The notes beneath the pieces were generated by a model. The model was not told where the DNA came from. It searched no databases and worked only from the letters and a program-made list of their open reading frames with translations. Shown piece by piece: positions 20,920 to 28,927 of a stretch of DNA of 64,000 bases. A program made the translations under genes and the position numbers. The DNA is from Thecamonas trahens ATCC 50062 (taxonomy: Eukaryota > Apusozoa > Apusomonadida > Apusomonadidae): assembly GCF_000142905.1 (NCBI RefSeq), contig NW_013657674.1, forward strand, positions 29,787-93,786, read 5' to 3'. How positions within the stretch are numbered: position 1 is the stretch's first letter; every line of letters begins with the position of its first letter.

Positions 20920-21981
20920 GGTAGTGTCACGCCCAGTGCGAGGGCGCGAAAAGTGTGTCTCATAGCCTTAGCCTGCGCCTGGCCGAGCTAGCCGCAGCAG
21001 TTGCGGCTGATCGACCGCTGCCTGATTGAGCGCCGCTGCCGCCCTCCTCGCCACTGCCATCTTGATCGCCGCTGCCAGTTTGATCGCTTAGTCCATTGTC
21101 ACCGGCTGATCGACAGTTGATCGAAGCAAAGGTGCAGCCTAGTATATTGCTCCCTCGCATGGTCGGCCTGTTAGTCGATGGGTGGCGAGAGGCGGTTGTG
21201 CCAGTGGCTGTGGGTGGTCGGCCCGCCGGCTGATCGACCGCGACAAAATCGATCGCTGCCGACAGTTGCAGCGCTTTCCGCACCGCAACGACGCCTTATC
21301 CTGTTGCGAGAGTCTGACAATGTTAGATCGCGACGTTCGACACACTCATAAACTGGTGGATTGGATTGGCTTTGCTGTCGTCATCCACGGTCCTCTGGCT
21401 GTCACCGAACAGCCCCTCACAAACTCGAGAATTGATGATCGCGTTGCGGTGACATAGATAACACAACCCAATCTTCTGACGGGCCACAACAGAGCAAGTG
21501 GGCCGGCATGGCTGTACTCGAGCGTCGACTGTGCCGATCGGGACGCTGAGCGGTGCACACGGCTGATCTGTTTTGGGTTCAAGCCTCCAACAACCTGCGA
21601 TGGGCCACGTCGAACGATGTCGCCTTTACTCGCAGTTGCCGATGTGTATCCGCTGCATCTCCCAGCAAGCCCAGCACGCTCCCGACACCACAGACCGCGA
21701 TCCCAACAAGAACGAAACCTCTCCCGCTCCCTCCCTCCCCCCCCCCCCCCCTCTGCATCTTCTCCTTCCCATTCCCTTCGATTCCAATCGGCGCATTACT
21801 CTCAATCGGCAGACTGACACCAATCGCTGTCATGTCGCCTCGGCCAAGAGGCGAGGTCACGGGACACAGGCGACGAGGTCACGGGCAGTCGGCGAGGCAA
21901 GGGCAGGCAAGGGGTAGGTAGCGGGAAGCACCTGACTCCAGACCAAAGGGTGGTAACAAGTTGTAGGGTATAGGCAGGTTT
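20920..21981. other. Long divergent spacer with repeated TGATCGAC motifs
   Basis: The longest non-coding stretch in the window (1062 bp). The part at 21000-21270 has several CTGATCGAC or TTGATCG elements (for example near 21006, 21107 and 21231), and base composition is lower in GC than the flanking genes. A C-run lies at about 21736-21751. I see no RNA gene; short open frames here are unconvincing. Confidence 0.5.
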
Positions 21982-23007
21982 ATGCCTGGGAACAACGATT
22001 CGGAGCTATGTACCTCTGCTCGGGAGCATCTTGAGGTGGCGCAAGTGGGCAACCTTGCGGTGGCGGCGGTCTCGTTGGTGGCGGCGGTCTTTGTTTGTGG
22101 CGCGTATGTGGCGTTTGGAAGAGTACAAGGCTCACGGGTCGATCGGCTGGTCTTTTGTCTTTGTGCGATGGGTGCGCTGGGTGCTCTCGCTTTGCTGGCA
22201 AAGGGAACGTTGGAGGTGGTCGATGATCTGCACAGATCGGCTTGCATTGTCCTCGGCGCCGTCATCGAGGCCTCGTACCTCTCGCAGATGCTCTTCACCT
22301 TTCTCCTCTCGCTCAATCTCTTTGTCCAAGTTCGGTTGTCGCTTGCTCCGGGCTTGTCGCCGGCACAGGTCTTTGCTACAGCAGCGTCGTCGGTCTCGAG
22401 CCGGTCGGGCGCGCCGCGGCCGCGATCGCCGGTCCTCGTTGAGCTCTGCTACCTGTTCTACGGCCTGGTTCTTCCATTTGGCTACGTCGGGTGCCTGCTC
22501 TGGCGTGCGCCGTACCGCACCTCGCCGCTGGGATGGTGCGCACCGACGTCGCGGCTGTATATCGGCATTCCGCTGCTGGTCCACTTTGTGGCCACGGCTC
22601 TACTCCTCGCCGCCGTCCTGGTCTCGCTCCGGACCGGCATCAAATCTGCGGGCATGTTTGCCGAAAAGGGCCGACGGGTCGAGCTCAAGGCACTGCGCCG
22701 CTTCTCGATGTTTCTAGTGCCTGTGCTTGTCACTATGATGCCTGTTGTTGTACTCTCGGTTTTCCGCACCTCGCACCACTGCCTTCCGTTTGCGCTCGTC
22801 TTCTTCCTCAACATTGCCTTTCCAGCCCAGGCCTTTCTCAATGCAATTGTCTTTGGCATCAACAAGGACCTGCGCCGCGCGCTCTCCCACAGCTGCTGCC
22901 CGCCGCGCGAAGAGACCCGCGTTGCCGAGTACCCCTCGCTCCTCGGCATGGGCGTCTCACCCACGCCGTCACCGATCGTCTTTCCCTCTTCACGTGCTCA
23001 CCGCTAG
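21982..23007 (+). CDS. Seven-transmembrane receptor, cAMP-receptor-like (class E-like) GPCR
   Basis: A 341-residue protein with seven hydrophobic segments: about 22-46, 54-75, 88-113, 150-170, 192-213, 239-259 and 266-290. The overall order, a cysteine in TM3 (SACIVLGAVIEASYLSQML) and a paired cysteine in the second outer loop (GWCAPTSRLYIGIPLL), and an ending FLNAIVFGINKDLRRAL after TM7, fit the Dictyostelium-type cAMP receptor and cAR-like family rather than rhodopsin-class receptors. TM7 has no lysine, so it is not a retinal-binding opsin. A Ser/Pro tail follows. The ligand cannot be inferred. Confidence 0.75.
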   Translation: MPGNNDSELCTSAREHLEVAQVGNLAVAAVSLVAAVFVCGAYVAFGRVQGSRVDRLVFCLCAMGALGALALLAKGTLEVVDDLHRSACIVLGAVIEASYLSQMLFTFLLSLNLFVQVRLSLAPGLSPAQVFATAASSVSSRSGAPRPRSPVLVELCYLFYGLVLPFGYVGCLLWRAPYRTSPLGWCAPTSRLYIGIPLLVHFVATALLLAAVLVSLRTGIKSAGMFAEKGRRVELKALRRFSMFLVPVLVTMMPVVVLSVFRTSHHCLPFALVFFLNIAFPAQAFLNAIVFGINKDLRRALSHSCCPPREETRVAEYPSLLGMGVSPTPSPIVFPSSRAHR

Positions 23008-23558
23008 CCTGACGCACTCTCGCCAGGCCATGCCAGGCTATGCCACGCTGCCATGCGATGCCCCCCCCTGTCTTGCCGCCATGCACTTGCCGCGGTTGTC
23101 ATGTCAATGTCCGACCGTTCCGGCCCCGATGCCACCACGCATCGTAGCCCGCTATAGGACGCAGCTGGCGTCAGCCTCTCATCGATGGTCTTAAAACCGT
23201 CGCTGTGGCCACTCAATCTGTCTTGATACCTGCCATGGTTGAGCGTGTGGCCCTGCTGCCACACTCATCACTCGCACACCGACGTGAATTGCCTGCCATC
23301 GATCACGCACAGATCCCACGCCAAGATGACATCATCACCCTTTCGCTCTCTCGCTCTCGCTCTCGCTCTCTAGCTCTCGCTCTCGCTCTCTAGCTCTCGC
23401 TCTCGCTCTCTAGCTCTCGCTCTCGCTCTCTAGCTCTCGCTCTCGCTCTCGCTCTCGCTCTCTCGCTCTCGCTCTCGCTCTCCAACGGCGTCCACCGCAG
23501 CTCGCTCGGCAAATTCGCTTGCCGTCACTCCTCTCGCTCACCCCAGCCGTCCTCAACC
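23008..23558. other. Spacer with CTCTCG minisatellite
   Basis: 551 bp between the 7TM receptor and the glutamate-receptor-like gene, both on the plus strand. The second half is dominated by the CT-rich repeat listed separately. No gene seen. Confidence 0.6.
23343..23482. repeat. CT-rich minisatellite
   Basis: About 140 bp of CTCTCG-type hexamers. Part (about 23367-23446) is ordered as four copies of a 20-bp unit consisting of CTCTAG followed by CTCTCG hexamers. It lies about 80 bp upstream of the channel gene start. Confidence 0.9.
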
Positions 23559-24977
23559 ATGACTCGGTGGCTGTGGTTGGCGGTGACGGCAGCAGTCATG
23601 GTTTGCCTATGTGGACAAGCAGCCGAGGGCCAAGCATACACGGTTTACTTTGCACAGAACCCACCGTTTGTCATCCCCACATCACAGACATCCTCTGCCA
23701 CAGACCAGGTATGCCCCCCCCTCCCCCTTCATCCCTCCGTCATGTCCCCCCCCCCCTCCCCTCCTGTGGCTGTCCATCGCCACTTCCCGCCTTGTCGCCA
23801 TTTTTGCCACCGCCTCCACTGCCCCCCCCCCCCCCCTTCGCAGCCAACCCCCCACTCACCCCCCACCCCCCCACCCCCTCCCCCGTAGTTATCTGGGTAT
23901 GACGTGGATCTGTGGGCTGAGGTCTTCCAATACCTAAAGGCGGCAGACGGCAGCAGGAGCTACAGCTCGCAGCTGGTGACGGTCCCGCAGCTGCTCGAGG
24001 CTGTCCGGAGTGGAAGCAATGTGGTGGGACTGGGATCGCTGGCGGTGACGAGGTCGAGGGAGTCTACCTATGGAGACTTTTCGTACACGTACTTTCAGTC
24101 TGGCTTGGACGTCCTCACCAGGAGAAAGGATGAGGAGACGGATCTGTTCCTCTTCTTTGCGCCCTTCTCCTTCTTCCTCTGGCTCTCCATCATCGTCACC
24201 CTCTACTTCTCCGGCCACGTCATCTGGTTCCTTGAGCGCAACTACCAGCCGACTGAGTTCCCGCGGACGTACTGGGCTGGAGTCAACGAGGGCGTGTGGT
24301 ACTGTTGGGGCATCCTCACCGGGACCGGTACCAAAGATCTTATCGGCTTTCCCTCGCGCATGTACTCGGTCGGCTGGTCCACCCTCTCGGTCATCATGGT
24401 GGCGGCGTACACGGCCAACCTGGCAACCATTCTCACAGTCCGCCAGCTGCAGACCGACATCTCGTCGTTCCAGGAGCTGGGCGGTAAGACTGTGGGCGTG
24501 GTGTTTGGAACAACCGGCGAGGCCTTTGTCCAGTCTGCGCTGCCTAATGCCAACGCCCGGGTCTTCACCTCGATCGAGGAGGCGTTCACCGAGCTCGACC
24601 GAGGCAATCTCGACGCAGTCATCCATGATGCGCCGGTCTTGCTCTACCTCAAGATCCTCCTCGACACTGGCGACAAGCTGCAGCTTCTGGGCAACCAGCT
24701 GTCGGACGAGCAGTACGCACTGCTTCTCCCGTCGGGTGACGAGGCGCTGCGGACGGAAATCAACTCGATCCTGCTCCTGCTGCAGGAGAACGGGTTCCTC
24801 GACTCGCTCTACCGCAAGTGGTTCAACCAGGTCGAGAAGCCAGACGACGCCTTTATCTCTGAGCATCCGCAGGCGCTCTCGTTCCTTGCCATCTCGGGCA
24901 TGTACATCACGCTTGCCTGTGCCCTCGTCATCGCCATCATCACCTACTGCTGCTTGCGTGCCCGCAAGTGGATTTAG
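23559..24977 (+). CDS. Ionotropic glutamate receptor-like ligand-gated channel, minimal architecture, two exons
   Basis: Exon 1 (23559-23708) encodes a signal peptide and the start of S1 (YTVYFAQNPPFVIP). Exon 2 (23889-24977) starts in phase 0 with LSGYDVDLWAEVF, the standard S1 block. Donor is GTATGC, acceptor CCCCGTAG. Then S1 (GLGSLAVTRSR with the ligand-binding-type Arg), TM1 (about 137-166), a pore loop at about 184-200 (GVWYCWGILTGTGTKD), TM with the gating motif AAYTANLATI (about 209-234), S2 (VVFGTTGEAFV, then DAVIHDAPVLLYL with the acidic ligand residue region) and the last TM (about 381-406). 412 residues. There is no amino-terminal domain, so it has the layout of bacterial GluR0. 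It is the only ion channel recognised here; its agonist is unknown. Confidence 0.93.
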
Positions 24978-25007
24978 CCGCTACATAAAGCAACGCACGA
25001 CACGTCT

Positions 25008-26231
25008 TCACAGCTCTGCGAATAGCTCGCGGTACGGATCGTGGCCCGAGATGTCCTCGGTCCCGTCGGGCAGCAGCGGGCGCTCGAGCCAGTCGTAGGC
25101 GTCAAACTCGTAGTCGGCAAAGTACCGAGTGTCGGTCGGCCCGCAAACGGCCGGAATGAGCGGTGCGGCGGACGCCGGCAGGTTGTCCCAGTCGAGGTGG
25201 GAAAAGAGTGGCTGACTGCGGAGCTGGTTGGCGTCGAGCAGCCGGCCCGCGGGCGGGACCGAGAGGAGGACGCGGAGGAGGTCGAGAACGCCTGCGTCGA
25301 GCTCGTCAGGTAGCAGAACAGGATCCGGAACAGCGGCGACAGCGGCGAGCACCTCCTCGGGCGCACCGATGTGGTCAAACGGCGTGCTGCCGGTGACCAG
25401 CTCGCAGAGCAGGATGCCGAGCGACCACCAGTCGGAAGCAAACGAGACAGCACCGCGGGCGGCAACCTCGGGCGCCATGTACGCCGGCGTCCCGCGCGGC
25501 GCCGGCGGCATGTCGTCAATGTCGCAGGCAAAGAGCGCAAAGCCAAAGTCGCAGACCCGGATGTGGCCGCTGTAGTCGAGAAGCACGTTCTCGGGCTTGA
25601 TGTCACAGTACACAATGCCCGTGGCGTGCAGGTCGAGGAGGAACATGGCGACCTCGGCGGTGTAAAAGGCGGCTGTAGCAGGCGGAAACTGCCCATGCGC
25701 CTCGAGATGGGTCAGCAGCTCGCCGCCGGGCACGTAGAGGGTGAGGATGTAGACATTGAGCAAGTTCTGGAACGAGCCAACAAACATGACCGCAAGCTCC
25801 GAGTCGAGCGCCGAGAGAATCTCGATCTCGCGGCGAAGGTTGGCCACCTGCCCGCTTGCCACCACATGCTCCTTCCGCACTACCTTGACCGTAATCACTT
25901 CGTTGCTCTCCTTGTGCCGCACCAGATACACTCGTCCGAACAGCCCGGCGCCGACCGTCTTCAGCGGCTCAAAGTCGGCAAGACTCGCCACCCGCCCAGA
26001 TTCGCCGGCTCCGCCGCCGCCGCTGCCGCCGCCGCGCGACTCGAGTGACATCTCCGCCCATCCCATCGAGCCACGAAACTTGTGGCTTAGGCTTCCGGAC
26101 ATGGTCATCGAGTTGAGCGACGATGCCAGCATGTCCACCGTCCCCGCCGACGGCCACAAAGGCCCACCGTCGTCTCCGCCTCCACCAGGCAAGCCGCCGC
26201 CGCCGACGCCGACTGGCAGCCTCGACATCAT
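25008..26231 (-). CDS. AGC-type serine/threonine protein kinase, non-RD
   Basis: A kinase domain begins at about residue 85 with FEPLKTVGAGLFGRVYLVRH (glycine loop) and VKVVRKEHVV (the invariant Lys is present). The catalytic loop is YCDIKPENVLL: the Asp and Asn are present but the usual Arg before Asp is Cys, so it is a non-RD kinase. DFG is intact (VCDFGFALF) and the APE block is GTPAYMAPEVAARG. The activation segment DIDDMPPAPRGTP lacks the phosphorylatable Thr expected in PKA-like kinases. The tail contains FADYEFDAYDWLERPLLP in place of the FxxF hydrophobic motif. The N-terminal 80 residues are Gly/Ser-rich. The start at 26231 is the first in-frame ATG; an upstream segment at 26264-26548 may also belong (see that entry). 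Confidence 0.85.
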   Translation of the reverse strand: MMSRLPVGVGGGGLPGGGGDDGGPLWPSAGTVDMLASSLNSMTMSGSLSHKFRGSMGWAEMSLESRGGGSGGGGAGESGRVASLADFEPLKTVGAGLFGRVYLVRHKESNEVITVKVVRKEHVVASGQVANLRREIEILSALDSELAVMFVGSFQNLLNVYILTLYVPGGELLTHLEAHGQFPPATAAFYTAEVAMFLLDLHATGIVYCDIKPENVLLDYSGHIRVCDFGFALFACDIDDMPPAPRGTPAYMAPEVAARGAVSFASDWWSLGILLCELVTGSTPFDHIGAPEEVLAAVAAVPDPVLLPDELDAGVLDLLRVLLSVPPAGRLLDANQLRSQPLFSHLDWDNLPASAAPLIPAVCGPTDTRYFADYEFDAYDWLERPLLPDGTEDISGHDPYRELFAEL

Positions 26232-26263
26232 CGCGCCCGCCACAGCCACATCACCCCTCGTAC

Positions 26264-26548
26264 TGTTATCGCGTCAAGCACTGCAGCCGAAGCAGTCTCT
26301 GCAGACGACGGGCCCGCCGACAACAGCGATGCAGATCCCGAAGCGGCATCTGATTCAGGCAGCGATGCCGAAGCTCGTTCACTTGTTGTCGGTGAGCCGC
26401 TCGATGATGCGCCCCCCGCCGCCGACGATTCGACATTGTTCCTGCTGCCCGTCGCGAGTGGTGGAGCCGAGTTGTCATTGACCCGCGCCTCTTCCTCTGC
26501 CTGTGTCCTCGTCGTCCTCGCCAGCAACGCAGCCATTGAGAAGGACAT
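26264..26548 (-). CDS. Possible 5' exon or frame-shifted N-terminus of the AGC kinase
   Basis: An open frame from ATG 26548 that codes for a Ser/Ala/Glu-rich segment of plausible protein composition (MSFSMAALLARTTRTQAEEE, then ESSAAGGASSSGSPTTSERA). It ends at a GTACGA donor-like site after codon 95, but no clear acceptor keeps phase without deleting the kinase N-terminus. Alternatively a single missing base near 26265-26275 would run it directly into the kinase frame (which is open from about 26270 on). It could also be an unrelated shadow frame. Confidence 0.35.
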
Positions 26549-27474
26549 GGGCACCTGTTCTTCCTCTCACCCTCTCACGCACACACTAATCTCCCTCTTT
26601 GACTCGGTGAACCTTCTCTGCGTAAAGTGGTTCAGGCCCTCTGACCCTCCCCGGCCTCGTCCCCTCCAGCCCCTCCCCCCCCTCACTCTCCCCCCCTCCA
26701 CCATACCACTCCCTTGTCGCCTTCACACTTTCGTTTTTTTTTTTTGCCGCTCCGCTCATTTCCTTGCACAGACATGCACAACTGCAACATTTGCGTATGC
26801 AGACGATTATCAGACGACAATGTGGGGCTTTACCTTGCCATCCACATGGTGTTAAGCTACGGGTCCTGCTTTCGTGTGTGATTGACTTAAATTGACTGTG
26901 ATTGCCAACTGTGGGGGGTCAGCCTCCAGTGTGGATTTCACATTGACCAGTTTGTGGCGCCACGACACCGTCTCGCATTATTCTGCACCATCTGTGCTGT
27001 AGAGTGAGGCTACCTGCCTCCGATGATGGATCGTAATCGTCATGACCATGGGGTGTGGTCCGAGCTTGTGGCCAGAGCCCTCTTCCCCTTCCTTCTCCCG
27101 TGTCACGGTGGTGTAGCCAGCCCCAATTGCTGACGGCTTTTTGGCAGCCGCATCTGCTGGCCTCTCGGCCTTCCGGCCGCACTCTTCCACTCGCCCACCA
27201 TCCTCTGCCCTCTGACAGCCATCCCCACCTCCTTTCCACTTTCCCACCCAATCCTCCCAACCTACCAAGCTATCGGCCTCTCCCTCTGCCTGCTATCAGC
27301 CCGCCCGCGAATCAGCCGGCCGCCCACCGCCAATCGGCTGGCTGCCCACCGCCAAGCCTGTCAAGTCACGCGCCCTCCCCTCCCTCCCCTCGCCACGCCA
27401 CGCCCACCACTCCAACCACGCCCACCCCTCTTCTGCACACTGAGAGTAGACAGAGGCCAACTACCTTGTCGTTC
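26549..27474. other. Divergent spacer
   Basis: 926 bp between the kinase and the four-TM gene. It has an A-poor pyrimidine-rich region (26640-26720), a T run of 12 at about 26735-26746, an AT-rich segment (26860-26915) and C-rich repeats (27240-27430). No gene recognised. Confidence 0.5.
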
Positions 27475-28033
27475 ATGTGTGGATCATCGATCTGCGTGGC
27501 TGTCAACGGCCTTCTCCAGCTGGTACGCCACCTCCCCCTCCCCCCTCCGTCCGCCCCCCACACTTCCACCTCCGCCTCCCCCTTCCCCCCTCACCTCACA
27601 CTGGACTCAAACCCTGCAGTTGCTGAGCATCACGATCCTGGCGCTAGAGGTGGCCACATCGCAGTTTGATCGCCCGTTGGTGGTCGGATCAGCAAAGGAT
27701 ACGCAGGAGACCATCTTTCTCGCTCTCGTCTCGGGCTCGCTCGCTCTGTCGGGCATGGTGGCGGTGTGGGCAAGATCGAGAGAGTCCGCAAGAGCTGCGT
27801 ACATCTTTGCCTATCTACAGATCCTAGTTGCGGGGGCTGCCGCCGTCTACGCCTGCATCTCGCTCATGACCCGTGCAGACGCGAGCCATCCGCCGCTCGA
27901 CGAGGAGCCGGGCTCGGCCGTCGTCCGCGCCTCGCTCCTTCTCGGCGCCTTTGTCCTCGGCCTTTGGGGCATCGTCTCGGGCTTTTCAACCGGCTCCAAG
28001 CTCGAGTCTCAGTTCCACTACTCGTCGTTTTAG
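27475..28033 (+). CDS. Small four-TM membrane protein, two exons
   Basis: Exon 1 (27475-27522, 16 codons) and exon 2 (27620-28033) join in phase 0 to give 153 residues. Donor is GTACGC, acceptor ACCCTGCAG, intron 97 bp with C runs. The protein has four predicted transmembrane helices, with the first crossing the splice junction (CVAVNGLLQL joined to LLSITILALEVA), then LALVSGSLALSGMVAVWA, YIFAYLQILVAGAAAVYACI and ASLLLGAFVLGLWGIVSGFS. It starts MCGSS. Overall it resembles a MARVEL/tetraspan fold in size, but I see no diagnostic motif. Soluble segments are short. Confidence 0.75.
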
Positions 28034-28319
28034 CCTCGGACCGCCGTCCGCCGTCCGCCGTCTCGCTTTATGAACGTTATGGCTACAACTGTATGTACGA
28101 TACTTGCTTGCTCGGCTCTCCGCCAGCCGGCTCTTGGGGGGTCTGTGGTTGTGGTTGTTGTGGTTGGTGTGATGATGGTGATGAGGGTAGGGGGCTGTGG
28201 CCGTGACGTGTGGCGGAAGAGGATGCGGGGCGGGGCATGCACGCCCGCACAATGGCAGACGTACGCACACGCGCACTCGTTCCTTGCTCCCGCTCCACGC
28301 CTGCTGAGCAACACGCGCC

Positions 28320-28499
28320 TTACTCGCCACTGCTCTTCTCCGCCACCGAGTAGTTGAGGAGCTTCTCGATGAGGTCGACGTGCGAGAGGAGCATGCGCCT
28401 GCAGCAGTAGCGCTTGAGCCCCAGGCTGTCCAGCGCGCTGCGCTCGTCATAGCCCGCGTTCAGGAACGTCAGATACGAGTCCCACTTGTTGCCGATGAC
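28320..28499 (-). CDS. RPB10: RNA polymerase subunit RPB10 (RPABC5), 3' exon only
   Basis: The minus strand from 28499 to the TAA at 28320-28322 encodes [20 protein letters not shown] followed by [20 protein letters not shown] and [11 protein letters not shown]. This is the last 50 or so residues of RPB10, the shared small zinc-binding subunit of RNA polymerases I, II and III. It contains the CC zinc pair; the first zinc pair (in the conserved N-terminal CxxC segment) is missing. The exon starts in phase 0 after a GGATAG acceptor. The roughly 12 N-terminal codons expected before VIGNKW are not found between here and DDB1, so they probably lie inside the 100-N gap. Head-to-head with DDB1. Confidence 0.93.
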   Translation of the reverse strand, partial: VIGNKWDSYLTFLNAGYDERSALDSLGLKRYCCRRMLLSHVDLIEKLLNYSVAEKSSGE

Positions 28500-28693
28500 C
28501 TATCCTCCGCATTCTCTCCGCATGAGTTACGCCCACATCCCTCGACCGTCTTTCCTAGTCTCCCCCGTCCCCTCCCTCCCCTCCCCCCGCCCCTCCCCCC
28601 CCTCCTTCCCCGGCCGCGTCTCCCACCCAAGGACTGGACGCACCTCCCCCTCCCTCCCCCCCCTGCCCTCCCCCTCCCATCTCCCCCTCTCCC

Positions 28694-28793
28694 NNNNNNN
28701 NNNNNNNNNNNNNNNNNNNNNNNNNNNNNNNNNNNNNNNNNNNNNNNNNNNNNNNNNNNNNNNNNNNNNNNNNNNNNNNNNNNNNNNNNNNNN
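28694..28793. other. Assembly gap (100 N)
   Basis: Flanked on both sides by long C-rich tracts, so sequencing probably failed there. The round size suggests an unknown true length. It lies between RPB10 exon 2 and the DDB1 start and probably hides RPB10 exon 1. Confidence 0.98.
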
Positions 28794-28927
28794 CCCCCCC
28801 CCTCGCCCAGCCCACCACCACTCCACCCCACCCACATCCATCCACCCAATCCTCCACCACCCCTCCACTCCCCCCCTCCACTCCCCCCTCTCTCACTCTC
28901 TCCTTCACCTGCACCTGGCCCTGTGTC

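Noticed and set aside
21555-21600. tRNA-like B-box (GGTTCAAGCC)
   Set aside because: No A-box at a suitable distance and no acceptor stem.
21982-23007. Opsin partner for retinal
   Set aside because: The seventh helix has no lysine for a Schiff base, and the sequence follows cAMP-receptor-like rather than opsin patterns.
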